Source: Peptacetobacter hominis
GTDB lineage: Bacteria; Bacillota; Clostridia; Peptostreptococcales; Peptostreptococcaceae
Assembly (NCBI RefSeq): GCF_006861675.1
Contig: NZ_SGJB01000006.1
Coordinates: forward strand, 52,293-116,292
DNA: 64,000 nucleotides
Reading direction: 5' to 3'
The notes beneath the pieces are model-generated. The model had not been told where the DNA came from. It saw nothing but the letters and a program-made list of their open reading frames with translations, and ran no database searches. The first letter of the stretch is position 1. Each line of letters starts with the position of its first letter. The translations under genes were made by a program, and so were the position numbers. Shown piece by piece: positions 8,869 to 17,649 of the stretch.

Positions 8869-9606
8869 TTATTTTTCATCTTCTATATACATACCTATAT
8901 TATATCTATTTCTACCTACAGTGGCTTTCCCATATTCTATAGCACACATAGGACATTCATTTATACATTTCAGACATTGCCGACATTCTTTTCCCCATAC
9001 TGGTTTTCCATTTTCAATATGTATAGTCTTTATAGGACAGTTTCTTTCGCACACTCCACAACCTATACACTTTTCCGTTGCATAAAAACTCTTCGTACTT
9101 CTTGCAAATTTATTAAATCCCAAATTTACTATTCCAGATTTGATCCATGAAAAGCTGCCTTCTTCTGCTCTATATGTATATTTTCTGTTTTTTATTTCAC
9201 CTGAAATTTCTTTTATCTCAATCTCAGCATTTTTTATCTTTCTTATCGCATCTTCTTTATTATCCGGATCTGAACCTACTATATAATTATTTGGCATTAC
9301 TATACTATAGTTGCTGTCAGTTCTATATACCTTTGAAAATTTCTTAAGTGCATATCCTACATTTTCTCCACATGTACACACTGCAAATGTAAAAGAATCA
9401 ACTTTTCCCAGATTTTGAGCAAATGAAATCATAATTTCTGGAGCTCCCCAGGCATAAACAGGAAATACAAAACCTATATAATTTTCGTTTTCTACATCTG
9501 GTATATTTTCTTTAGACGATATATCAAATACTCTATCTCCAATATTTTCCGCTATCTTTTCTGCAACCCATTTTGAATTACCTGTTCCAGAAAAATAAAA
9601 TATCAT
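8869..9606 (-). CDS. EFR1 family flavodoxin/ferredoxin fusion
   Basis: A 245-residue cytoplasmic electron carrier. Residues 1-150 are a flavodoxin-like domain with the FMN phosphate loop FSGTGNSKWV. The C-terminus has two [4Fe-4S] motifs: C180, C183, C186, C190 and C208, C211, C214, C218. This is the EFR1 (EFRRO) architecture common in gut anaerobes. The partner reductase is unknown. It starts 18 bases after the P1 peptidase gene and may be cotranscribed with it. Confidence 0.92.
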   Translation of the reverse strand: MIFYFSGTGNSKWVAEKIAENIGDRVFDISSKENIPDVENENYIGFVFPVYAWGAPEIMISFAQNLGKVDSFTFAVCTCGENVGYALKKFSKVYRTDSNYSIVMPNNYIVGSDPDNKEDAIRKIKNAEIEIKEISGEIKNRKYTYRAEEGSFSWIKSGIVNLGFNKFARSTKSFYATEKCIGCGVCERNCPIKTIHIENGKPVWGKECRQCLKCINECPMCAIEYGKATVGRNRYNIGMYIEDEK

Positions 9607-9624
9607 TATCTCATCTCCAATCAG

Positions 9625-10590
9625 TTATCTATTGAATTCTTTTGCTGAAATATATCCATATTCACTATCAGCATTTTCTACAGCCCTAAGTATAGCCTCT
9701 GATACAACTCTTGATGCAAGAGTTCCTATCATGTCGCAATCGGCTGGAACATCTCCCAGAGAAACTGCATATATACTATCGCCATCCGCAGAAGTATGTA
9801 CTGGTCTTATCGATCTTGCATATCCATTCTGTGACATTCCTGCTATCTTACAAAGCTGTGTCTTGTTGAATTTCGCATTTGTAAATACAACAGCAAGTGT
9901 AGTGTTGCCAGTAAATTTATTATCCATGCTTTCCATTAATTTGAACAGCTCCTCTTCTGAATCAGAAAAAGATTTTTTATCCTCAGAAAGAAGTCCCGCT
10001 ATTTTCTGTCCATTTTTCCAGTCGTATATATCACCAAGTGCATTTACTGCTACAACCGCTCCAACTTTTATATCACCTATCTGAACTGCATAGCTTCCTA
10101 TTCCAGATTTCATACAGAAATCCATTCCCTTGAATTTTCCTACAGTAGCACCTGTACCTGCTCCATAATTTCCGTCTCTATAGTTTCCTTTTTCTGAATT
10201 TACACAGGCCTCATACCCCATTTCTCTATTTGGTCTTGTAAAAGTATCACCTACAGTCAGATCAAATAGACATGACTGACATACCAGAGGAACTTTTGTA
10301 ACACCTACATCGAATCCTATACCTTTTTCTTCAAGGTATTTTCTTACACCCGAAGATGCCTCAAGTCCAAATGCACTTCCACCGCTTAGTAAAATTGCAT
10401 TTATCTCCTGTGCAGCTGCCATCGGCTTTAGAAGTTCGCTTTCTATAGATGCCGGACCTCCTCCTCTTACATCGAGACCGGCTGCAGCACCTTTTTCAAA
10501 TATAAAAACTGTACATCCTGTAGCTGCTTCTCTGTTTTCTGCACTTCCTATTTTTAGATTATCAAAATCTTTTATGCTTATTTCTTTCAA
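9625..10590 (-). CDS. P1 family peptidase (DmpA/NylC type)
   Basis: A 321-residue Ntn-hydrolase of the P1/S58 group, which self-cleaves and acts as an aminopeptidase or amidase. Visible hallmarks are FEKGAAAGLDVRGGGPAS, ILLSGGSAFGLEA, GATVGKF and the probable autoprocessing site GNTTLAVV with its nucleophilic Thr. The length is normal. A mutated copy of its first about 195 bases is found at 12689-12885, which makes this the intact copy of a duplicated region. Confidence 0.9.
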   Translation of the reverse strand: MKEISIKDFDNLKIGSAENREAATGCTVFIFEKGAAAGLDVRGGGPASIESELLKPMAAAQEINAILLSGGSAFGLEASSGVRKYLEEKGIGFDVGVTKVPLVCQSCLFDLTVGDTFTRPNREMGYEACVNSEKGNYRDGNYGAGTGATVGKFKGMDFCMKSGIGSYAVQIGDIKVGAVVAVNALGDIYDWKNGQKIAGLLSEDKKSFSDSEEELFKLMESMDNKFTGNTTLAVVFTNAKFNKTQLCKIAGMSQNGYARSIRPVHTSADGDSIYAVSLGDVPADCDMIGTLASRVVSEAILRAVENADSEYGYISAKEFNR

Positions 10591-10644
10591 AATATGCTCA
10601 CCTCTCTAAAGTAGAAATCATGTTTCATATATATAATTTTATTT

Positions 10645-11304
10645 CTATTCAAAATCAACTTCATATATTTCAATACTTTCTTCATTTTTCTCATCTATTG
10701 TAAAATCATTTTGGAAGAACCATTTATATGCACGATTTGCAATTATCTTCGTTTCAACAAAATCTAATCCGCCTCCAACAACTGCTCCTACGCCAGGTAT
10801 AAGTTTTCCCAAATTTACAACACCTTTTGTTCCAAACTTAGTTATAAATCTAAAACCCACCCTTTGGTTAATTTTGGTTAGAACTTTTCCTGGTATTTTT
10901 TTGATCAAATTATTTGTAAATTTAACACCAAACTTTATACTTGTTTGCTTTACTAATGCATTAACCGAAACACCAGCGAGACAAGCATATACAAATGTTT
11001 GTGTTTCATCACTATCAAGTTCAAAACCAGCCATATATGAAACACAGGCAACCATACGCATTTGAACATATAATACACTCGTAACATTTGCTGGTAGTGT
11101 TACTGGCATTGTAATCACTCCACCAAATCCAGTAATAAATCCTGATGTTGCACATTTAGTAATTTGATTTTTAAGCATTGCTTCACAAGCAAGTTCCCTA
11201 GTTTCGTATTTTCTTAAATATTCATTTGCCATATCTTTTACACTAGGACTTACTTTTGGAATACCATTCAAACATTTATCATAACATGAATCTAAAATTT
11301 TCAT
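10645..11304 (-). CDS. EcsC family protein
   Basis: A 219-residue protein with the EcsC-family pattern: a Gly-rich amphipathic stretch (GFITGFGGVITMPVTLPANV), MVACVSYMAGFELDSDETQT and GKLIPGVGAVVGGGLDF. EcsC proteins are poorly understood and membrane-associated. Codon usage is unlike the rest of the window: Ile is mostly ATT, Gln is CAA and CGT/AGG appear for Arg. It sits exactly where an HTH gene body is missing from one copy of a duplicated region, so it was probably acquired by horizontal transfer. The SD is weak (AGAG). Confidence 0.82.
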   Translation of the reverse strand: MKILDSCYDKCLNGIPKVSPSVKDMANEYLRKYETRELACEAMLKNQITKCATSGFITGFGGVITMPVTLPANVTSVLYVQMRMVACVSYMAGFELDSDETQTFVYACLAGVSVNALVKQTSIKFGVKFTNNLIKKIPGKVLTKINQRVGFRFITKFGTKGVVNLGKLIPGVGAVVGGGLDFVETKIIANRAYKWFFQNDFTIDEKNEESIEIYEVDFE

Positions 11305-11401
11305 AATCTCTGCTTGAGATAATTTTTCTTATTATTTTTAGCCATATTTTCTTTAATCCTTTCGTATATGTATTTACTTATATATTTATTTTATATTATT
11401 A

Positions 11402-11446
11402 TCATACGATTTTTCTAAGTTCTATAATTTTGTCTGAAGTTTTCAT
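11402..11446 (-). pseudogene. Remnant of the 5' end of an HTH gene
   Basis: The first 12 codons match the HTH regulator gene at 13960 ([12 protein letters not shown] against [12 protein letters not shown]) and then run into unrelated sequence and a stop. The upstream SD region is also conserved. It is the truncated copy of the regulator in the duplicated region. Confidence 0.75.
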
Positions 11447-11762
11447 AATAATCTCTCTTCATGTTGTATATAATTCTATACTTAGATTATATTATCCTTT
11501 ATGAAATCAGAGCACCAACTCCCGGTTTTATTTTGTTAACCAACAGTTGTATCGTTTAAATTTTAACATTTATACTGTTATATTTGAGCATATTACAAAG
11601 AATAGTATTACGGCTGTAACTATAAAAGCAAAAAATAGTATAGCAAATATTTTTATCCCCTTCCATATATCTACAGGCTTTTTATTATCTTTTTTATCTC
11701 TATTTTTCGTATACTTATCAAAATCAGCAAAAAATTTAAATAGTTTCAGCCATTCACTCTAT
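11408..11762. repeat. Duplicated segment, degenerate copy
   Basis: This stretch of about 355 bases matches 13924-14277 at roughly 90% by eye, including HTH 5' end, promoter region and small membrane-protein gene. Both gene parts are broken in this copy. The rest of the gene-poor region 11305-11944 is AT-rich sequence in which I see nothing else except the terminator at its end. Confidence 0.85.
11570..11749 (-). pseudogene. Degenerate copy of small membrane-protein gene
   Basis: The 60-codon frame is the counterpart of the intact gene at 14084-14263 and is still open (LKLFKFFADFDKYTKNRDKK, then KIFAILFFAFIVTAVILFF). The ATG has become CTG and the GGAG of the SD has become AGAG. There is no other in-frame start, so it is probably not translated. 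Confidence 0.65.
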
Positions 11763-11900
11763 TAGAATATTGTTTATAACAAATTATATATCTTTTTAAA
11801 TATGTTTTCATCTATCATATATTAATAGAATCAATCTATTTATAACAATATATTATAATATATATTTAAACTAAAATTAATAATAATCAACAATATAATA

Positions 11901-11936
11901 AAAGCAGTAAATCAATTATAAATGATTTACTGCTTT
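11901..11936 (-). terminator. Terminator after the methyltransferase gene
   Basis: A perfect 14-bp stem (AAAGCAGTAAATCA against TGATTTACTGCTTT), 8-base loop, followed on the minus strand by a short T-rich tail. Confidence 0.8.
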
Positions 11937-11944
11937 CTTAATTA

Positions 11945-12673
11945 CTATTTCTTGACAGCTGAAATTATAAGCATCATAGGTCTTCTCATTTCATCCTTCA
12001 TACCATCTATATACATCATTTCTTCAGGTGGCTTTGGCTCTACTACTCTTTTAAGTTCAAAACCCTCTCTAAGTAATTTATCTATATAAGTTGTAATTGT
12101 CCTATGATATTTTGTTACATTTTCTCCTAGAAATACTGTATTTCTTTTACCTTCGTAATAATAATTATCAACTGGAAAATGCATTATATTGCCATTTTCA
12201 TCATAGTACCAATCCTGTTTTCCCTCAGCTGTAAAAACTGGATGTTCCACTGAAAATATAAATTCACCCTTTGTTTTAAGAGATTTATATATTTTGGATA
12301 AAAGTTCATTAAAATTTTCAATATAGTGTATTGCCAGCGAACTTATTATTATATCAAACTCATCCTGATAATTTATATCTTCCATTGCCATACATATATA
12401 ATTTATATTTTCTCTATTATTTTTATTTCTTGCTTCTTCAAGCATTTTTTCTGATATATCCGTTCCAATCACTAAATCAGCTCCATTATCAGAAGCATAA
12501 GAACAATGCCATCCATAGCCACAACCAAGATCGAGAACTTTTTTATTATTAAAATCAGGAAGTATTTTTTTTAGTTCATACCATTCTCCTGCACCCTCAA
12601 GTCCTTTTTTAGATCTTTCCATTTCAGCATATTTTTTAAAAAACTTTTCATTATCATACTTATTTTCTTTCAT
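11945..12673 (-). CDS. Class I SAM-dependent methyltransferase
   Basis: A 242-residue cytoplasmic methyltransferase. Motif I (VLDLGCGYGWHC) is at residues 46-57, the acidic loop IGTDISEKML follows, and FDIIISSLAIHYI marks motif IV. The methyl acceptor is unknown; UbiE/Tam-like small-molecule enzymes are similar. The ATG at 12673 has AAGGA six bases upstream and is preferred over the ATG at 12688. It lies between the two copies of a duplicated region, directly beside the broken P1 peptidase fragment. Confidence 0.88.
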   Translation of the reverse strand: MKENKYDNEKFFKKYAEMERSKKGLEGAGEWYELKKILPDFNNKKVLDLGCGYGWHCSYASDNGADLVIGTDISEKMLEEARNKNNRENINYICMAMEDINYQDEFDIIISSLAIHYIENFNELLSKIYKSLKTKGEFIFSVEHPVFTAEGKQDWYYDENGNIMHFPVDNYYYEGKRNTVFLGENVTKYHRTITTYIDKLLREGFELKRVVEPKPPEEMMYIDGMKDEMRRPMMLIISAVKK

Positions 12674-12688
12674 AATTCTTCCTTCCAT

Positions 12689-12885
12689 TTAAAATTGTAT
12701 TTATCTCCTGAGCAGTTGCCATCGGCTTTAGAAGTTCGCTTTCTATAGATGCCGGACCTCCTCCTCTTACATCGAGATCTGCTACAGCACCTTTTTCAAA
12801 TATAAAAACTGTACATCCTATAGCTACTTCTCTACTTTCTACACTTCCAATTCTTAAATTCTTTTATGCTTATTTATTTCATAAA
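12689..12885 (-). pseudogene. Fragment of P1 peptidase gene (5' end)
   Basis: About 195 bases match 10391-10590, the first 66 codons of the P1 peptidase gene. This copy has an early stop after the start codon, an 8-base deletion and several substitutions. The match ends within a few bases of the HTH gene stop, which shows that the P1 gene once lay directly downstream of that regulator. Confidence 0.88.
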
Positions 12886-12892
12886 TATCTTC

Positions 12893-13960
12893 CTATTTAT
12901 TTTCTTCTTTTGATTCAATGTATTTAAGTATTATATTTAATATAGGGTATAATACTCCAGCCACTACAAATATAATCCATGATTTATCCCAACTATCAGT
13001 AGTCATACTGTATATTACATAAAAAGCAACAAATCCCATCCAATATATGCTGTTTATCAGTTTTGAAAATGTCATTTTAGAATTGTAGCTATTATATTCA
13101 TTTAAGTTTTCTATTTTTTTCTTTGGAGAAAATTCTTCTTCCTGAAGTATTCTTTGGTATGTACCCCATCTTATAGCTGTCTTTACAAATATAAATACCG
13201 CACAGGCTACAACAAAAATCATAACACATACCATCTTTATAGAAAAATAATCATCTTTGTTTAATACTCCTGCAATTAAAATTGGAGATATAGAAAAAAT
13301 ACAAATTACCACTCCTATAATATTATTTAGGGTTCTCCTCATTTTATAATTCTCTTTTCGTTCCTTTATCTCATTTTCTATACTCCGGCTTACAGATATC
13401 TCTTCATAATCCATATATTCAAACTCTGATGATATATGTCCACTCATTATAAACATCGACACTGCAATTGATACCATAAGTAAAAGAATTAATACCCCTA
13501 CTCCAGAAGCAATTCCCTCACTTATATTCATTGCACCAGCTTCACAAGCTCCAGATAAAAATATAAGCACTATAGGAGATATAATACAAAGAAATACACC
13601 TGTTGGAATTAGTTTTTCTATCCTCAATTTTTGATTTATAAATTTATATACTTCATCATCAGATACTTTCCTAGGTTCATTGTGTGATTGTATTTCATTT
13701 ATTTTCTCTACTTCTGGATAGTATTCTCTATTTTCTAATTCATTATCTTTTGATTTAGATTCTATATTGTCTTTTAAAAGATAATCTGTTGTTACCCCAA
13801 ATAACTCTGAAAGTTTTATTATTTTTTCTATATCTGGTATAGATTGACCACTTTCCCATTTTGATACAGACTGTCTACTTACATCCATATATTCAGCCAG
13901 ATTTTCCTGAGACCATCCTCTGCTTTTTCTAAGTTCTATAATCTTGTCTGAAATTTTCAT
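12893..13960 (-). CDS. HTH (XRE) regulator with membrane domain
   Basis: A 355-residue protein. Residues 1-63 form an XRE helix-turn-helix ([48 protein letters not shown]). After a linker there are about six hydrophobic helices (the first two at about 119-138 and 151-173). Such regulators probably sense a membrane or envelope signal. The SD GAGGAGAGG supports the start. A small membrane-protein gene lies just upstream in the same direction, and a truncated copy of this gene lies at 11402-11446. Confidence 0.9.
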   Translation of the reverse strand: MKISDKIIELRKSRGWSQENLAEYMDVSRQSVSKWESGQSIPDIEKIIKLSELFGVTTDYLLKDNIESKSKDNELENREYYPEVEKINEIQSHNEPRKVSDDEVYKFINQKLRIEKLIPTGVFLCIISPIVLIFLSGACEAGAMNISEGIASGVGVLILLLMVSIAVSMFIMSGHISSEFEYMDYEEISVSRSIENEIKERKENYKMRRTLNNIIGVVICIFSISPILIAGVLNKDDYFSIKMVCVMIFVVACAVFIFVKTAIRWGTYQRILQEEEFSPKKKIENLNEYNSYNSKMTFSKLINSIYWMGFVAFYVIYSMTTDSWDKSWIIFVVAGVLYPILNIILKYIESKEENK

Positions 13961-14277
13961 AATAACCTCTCCTCATGTTGTATATAATTCTATACTCAGA
14001 TTATATTATCCTTTATGAAATCAGACCACCAACTCCCGGTTTTATTTTGTCAACCAACAGTTGCATCGTTTAAATTTCAACATTTATACAGTTATATTTG
14101 AGTATATTACAAAGAATAGTATTACGACTGTAACTATAAAAGCAAAGAATAATATGGCAAATATTTTTAGTCCCTTCCATATATCTACAGGCTTTTTATT
14201 ATCTTTTTTATCCCCATTTTTTGTATATTTATCAAGATCATCAATATATTTAAATAGTTTCATATCTTCACTCCATT
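13924..14277. repeat. Duplicated segment, intact copy
   Basis: It matches 11408-11762. It includes the first codons of the HTH-membrane regulator, its promoter/leader region and the whole small membrane-protein gene. Both genes are intact here. Confidence 0.85.
14084..14263 (-). CDS. Small single-helix membrane protein
   Basis: A 59-residue protein with a charged N-terminus (KYIDDLDKYTKNGDKKDNKK) and one strong membrane helix (ILFFAFIVTVVILFFVIY). The SD GGAG is seven bases before the ATG. A diverged copy at 11570-11749 keeps the frame and protein sequence, which suggests past selection for coding. It lies just upstream of the HTH-membrane regulator and could be its partner. No family is recognised. 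Confidence 0.7.
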   Translation of the reverse strand: MKLFKYIDDLDKYTKNGDKKDNKKPVDIWKGLKIFAILFFAFIVTVVILFFVIYSNITV

Positions 14278-14293
14278 CAGGTATTATAATTTT

Positions 14294-15379
14294 TTATTCA
14301 ACACTATATAAATACGGTAACAAATCTCTTGCCCTTACTTTTTTGACTCCTCCATTCTCCATAACTATAACCTCACATTCCGGTGCATAATCTGAAAGCA
14401 TCTGTCTACAGTTTCCACATGGAGGTATAATTTCATCTCCATTTTTTCCTCTTACTGCTACAATAGATAAAAATTCCCTCTGACCATCTGTAATAGCAGC
14501 TCCTATTGCAACCTGTTCTGCACATGCACCATGAAGCGAATAAACATTTACACCTATGTATATTTTTCCATTTCTGCATCTAACCGCTGCACCAACTGTG
14601 TGGTTTTCATATTTATAATCGTAATTTCTTTTTATTACATCTGATGCAGCCTTTATCAACTCCTCATCTCCTTCATTAAGTAAATTCTCTCGTTTATATC
14701 TATCTATATATTCTTTCGTATATCTGCATACAGCGAAACATTTACCACATAAATCAGCTTCTATACCTGTTTCTCTCTTCATAATTTCAATCTGCTTTTC
14801 ATAGCATTTTTCAACATCAACTATATTCTCTCTTTTCATTCCGGGAGCCCATAGAGTATTTTTAAGAGCAGATGCAGGACATTTATCAACACAGATACTA
14901 CAATTTCCGCATAATGATCCTCCCGCTGGTATATCTGCTTCAAGTGGTGCATCAGTAAGAAGAGATGATATTCTTATTGCACAACCATACTCTTTTGTAA
15001 CAAGTAGACAATTTTTTCCTATCCATCCAATGCCAGCCATTGTTGCAACGGTTTTATGTGGCAGTTCTGATATTCTATTTTCATTTATTTTTACTCTGTC
15101 TGTAGTCTGTGCATATGATTTGTATCCTCTGTCTAACAGATATTTTTCACCTGCTGATACAATATCATTCAGTTTGTTGTTCAAAGTATGATACATATTA
15201 TAGTATTCTTCTGTAGGTGCACTTTTCAGTTGTATTACAAGTTCCACTGGAAGAGGTACTGCAACCGCCACACCTCTTTTATACTGACAATCGTCTCTAT
15301 GACTCATATCAGCTATACCTACAAGTACAGCACCCTTATTATATAAAAGTTCTTTCAGTCCTTTTGTAATATTTTCCAT
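14294..15379 (-). CDS. QueG-like Fe-S protein fused to cytidine deaminase
   Basis: A continuous 361-residue frame. Residues 1-230 resemble the short epoxyqueuosine-reductase (QueG)-like double-cluster proteins: TVATMAGIGWIGKNCLLVT, a first cluster C157, C160, C163, C167 and a second with C211, C214, C218. Residues about 235-361 are a cytidine-deaminase domain: HTVGAAV, the zinc/catalytic site C286-A-E288, and C321, C324 in PPCGNC. Both active-site sets look complete. The ATG at 15379 is chosen over 15403 because AAAGGTG precedes it. The fusion is unusual; a link to modified nucleoside salvage is inference. Confidence 0.85.
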   Translation of the reverse strand: MENITKGLKELLYNKGAVLVGIADMSHRDDCQYKRGVAVAVPLPVELVIQLKSAPTEEYYNMYHTLNNKLNDIVSAGEKYLLDRGYKSYAQTTDRVKINENRISELPHKTVATMAGIGWIGKNCLLVTKEYGCAIRISSLLTDAPLEADIPAGGSLCGNCSICVDKCPASALKNTLWAPGMKRENIVDVEKCYEKQIEIMKRETGIEADLCGKCFAVCRYTKEYIDRYKRENLLNEGDEELIKAASDVIKRNYDYKYENHTVGAAVRCRNGKIYIGVNVYSLHGACAEQVAIGAAITDGQREFLSIVAVRGKNGDEIIPPCGNCRQMLSDYAPECEVIVMENGGVKKVRARDLLPYLYSVE

Positions 15380-15427
15380 ATTAAAATCACACCTTTCCAA
15401 CATTCGTATTACCTTTAAAAATCTATA

Positions 15428-16003
15428 TTAATATATTTTTATCTCTAGACTATCAAGCAATGATACTACTTCCGGAAATGAGAATTTTGCATCTTTCAAC
15501 ATATTTGTATTTATATCTATCTCATATCCAGTAGATTCTCTAAAATCACATTTCATAAGATTAGAGTTTATATATTGAGTTGATTTCAGATTACATCCAT
15601 TAAATTTTCCACTTCTTATATTGCATTCATCGAATATGCATTCATTAAAAATATTCCCAGAAAAATCATATTTGACAAAATTCATTCCTGAAAAAGTACA
15701 GTATTTCAGAAAACAATCTGATATACTTTTGATTGGTTCAAAAATCTGTCCTTCTGATACAAAATTTGCCATATTTATTCCAATTATATTGCAGGATACA
15801 AATTCAGTTTCTCTTATACCTGTTGATTCTGATTTTATAGACGATATACTGCAGTTTATAAACCTACATTCATTAAATATACAATTTTTCAAAGTACAAT
15901 CTTCAAATACACAGTTTTCAAATTTACAATCTATAAACTCGATATCCTCTATATTTTCTCCATACAACTTTTTTTCTTTTATTATTTTATCTTCATAAAC
16001 CAT
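15428..16003 (-). CDS. Pentapeptide repeat protein
   Basis: A 191-residue protein built of pentapeptide repeats with a central Phe/Ile/Leu and frequent Cys, for example FENCVFEDCTLKNCIFNEC, predicting a right-handed beta-helix. Some proteins of this class mimic DNA (Qnr type), but most have unknown roles. There is no signal peptide, so it is cytoplasmic. The SD GGAGG supports the ATG at 16003. It is a single gene. Confidence 0.88.
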   Translation of the reverse strand: MVYEDKIIKEKKLYGENIEDIEFIDCKFENCVFEDCTLKNCIFNECRFINCSISSIKSESTGIRETEFVSCNIIGINMANFVSEGQIFEPIKSISDCFLKYCTFSGMNFVKYDFSGNIFNECIFDECNIRSGKFNGCNLKSTQYINSNLMKCDFRESTGYEIDINTNMLKDAKFSFPEVVSLLDSLEIKIY

Positions 16004-16042
16004 AAAAATCCTCCGAATTAATATATATCTAGATTATACAAT

Positions 16043-16072
16043 AAAAAAACGCCACCGGCATATACCGATGGC
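16043..16072 (-). terminator. Terminator after yebC
   Basis: GCCATCGG and CCGGTGGC pair (one mismatch) around TATATG and are followed by GTTTTTTT on the minus strand. Confidence 0.85.
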
Positions 16073-16100
16073 ATTATAAATATTTTTATTCAATTCAATA

Positions 16101-16823
16101 TTATTCAGCTATTTCCCAGTTGTGGTAGATATCCTGAACATCGTCATCATCTTCAAGCATATCTATAAGTTTTTCCATAGCATGAACCTGTCCTTCTTCT
16201 TCAAGAACAGTTGTAGTCTGAGGTATCATTTTAACGTCTGCTGATATAAACTCGTATCCTGCTTCTTTTAATGCATCCCTTACTGCACCGAAATCAGCTG
16301 GATCAGTTATTACCTCAAATCCGTCCTCTTCTGTTATGAAATCTTCTGCACCAGCTTCTAAAGCTGCATCCATTAATTCATCTTCACTTACACCGTCTTC
16401 AGCTGCAACAAGTATCTGTCCTTTTCTGTCGAACATGAAAGATACACATCCTGAAGTACCAAGATTTCCACCGTTTTTATCGAAGTAGTATCTTATATTT
16501 CCTGCAGTTCTGTTTTTGTTGTCAGTAAGTGCATTTACTATAACTGCAACTCCTCCTGGTCCATATCCTTCATAAACTATTGTTTCGTAGTTTTCAGCAT
16601 TTCCTGCACCAGTACCTTTTGCTATTGCTCTATCTATATTATCGTTTGGCATGTTGTCTGCCTTAGCTTTTTCTATAGCTGTTTTAAGAGCTGCATTGTA
16701 TTCTGGATCTCCTCCACCATCTTTAGCAGCAACTGTTATTGCTCTAGCGTGTTTTGTAAATACTTTTGCTCTCTGGGCATCCTGTTTCCCTTTTCTATTG
16801 ATTATGTTTCCTATACGTCCCAT
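16101..16823 (-). CDS. yebC: YebC/PmpR family protein
   Basis: A 240-residue protein with the YebC signature ([60 protein letters not shown]). The family includes transcription regulators and, in recent work on other species, ribosome-associated factors that help translate proline-rich stretches. The length is normal and the gene is followed by a clear terminator. It is probably the last gene of a PPC/yigZ/nadE/yebC transcription unit. Confidence 0.95.
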   Translation of the reverse strand: MGRIGNIINRKGKQDAQRAKVFTKHARAITVAAKDGGGDPEYNAALKTAIEKAKADNMPNDNIDRAIAKGTGAGNAENYETIVYEGYGPGGVAVIVNALTDNKNRTAGNIRYYFDKNGGNLGTSGCVSFMFDRKGQILVAAEDGVSEDELMDAALEAGAEDFITEEDGFEVITDPADFGAVRDALKEAGYEFISADVKMIPQTTTVLEEEGQVHAMEKLIDMLEDDDDVQDIYHNWEIAE

Positions 16824-16886
16824 AATTCCACTCCTTCTAATCTTTTATCACTCTAAAATTCTACCACAAAATATCTGTTTAGTAAA

Positions 16887-17639
16887 TTAGAATTTCGGAG
16901 GTGTTGGTGCTGTATGTCTCTTATGCTCACTGTTTCTGTGTAATCTATCTATTATTTCAAGGTGTTCTTTTGGAACTTCATCTCTTCTTCCCTCTACAAC
17001 AGCATCTATATAATCATAAGTTGTTCCCATTTCATTCTCATCTGTCTGTCCTTCCCAAAGTCCTGCAGACGGAGCTTTGTTTATTATATCCTCATGTACT
17101 CCAAGCTCTTTTGCCCATTCGAATACTTCTCTCTTTGTAAGGTTTGCAAGTGGAAGAAGGTCTACTCCTCCATCTCCATGTTTTGTGAAATATCCTGTAT
17201 GTATTTCAGCTGCATTATCTGTACCAACCACAAGGTATCCAAGATCATTTGCAACAGTGTATATAGTACTCATTCTTATTCTCGCTCTAAGATTTGCATC
17301 TGTCATTCTCAGATACTCTTCTTTAAGAAGATTTTTTTCTCTAAGCTTTTCTGTTACAAGATCAAGTATCATATTCTGAGGCTCTGCAAGTTCCAGGTCA
17401 AGATATTCTATATTACATCCTTCTATAACTTTAAGTGCATCCTCTCTATCCTTTGGATTTGATTTTATACTCATTATTACACCCATTGAATTTTCCGGGC
17501 ATGCTTTTTTTATAAGGTATGACACAACAGCAGAATCAATTCCACCTGATACTCCTACTATAAGTCCTTTTGCATGTGCTTCTGAAACCTTATCCTTTAA
17601 CCACTGCACAACTTTTTCTATATGTTCTTTTCTATCCAT
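16887..17639 (-). CDS. nadE: NH3-dependent NAD+ synthetase
   Basis: A 250-residue enzyme that converts deamido-NAD+ to NAD+ with ammonia and ATP. The PP-loop SGGIDS is at residues 31-36; YFTKHGDGGVDLLPLANL and PSAGLWEGQTDENEMG are typical NadE motifs. The glutaminase domain of the long form is absent. The SD AGGAGGG supports the start. It follows the YigZ homologue by 10 bases. Confidence 0.96.
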   Translation of the reverse strand: MDRKEHIEKVVQWLKDKVSEAHAKGLIVGVSGGIDSAVVSYLIKKACPENSMGVIMSIKSNPKDREDALKVIEGCNIEYLDLELAEPQNMILDLVTEKLREKNLLKEEYLRMTDANLRARIRMSTIYTVANDLGYLVVGTDNAAEIHTGYFTKHGDGGVDLLPLANLTKREVFEWAKELGVHEDIINKAPSAGLWEGQTDENEMGTTYDYIDAVVEGRRDEVPKEHLEIIDRLHRNSEHKRHTAPTPPKF

Positions 17640-17649
17640 GATGTCCCTC

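Noticed and set aside
11547..14390. Two similar plus-strand reading frames (11547-11765 and 14061-14390) that look like paralogous membrane proteins
   Set aside because: They are antisense to the small membrane-protein gene and its decayed copy. Their similarity follows from the DNA duplication, and neither has an SD.
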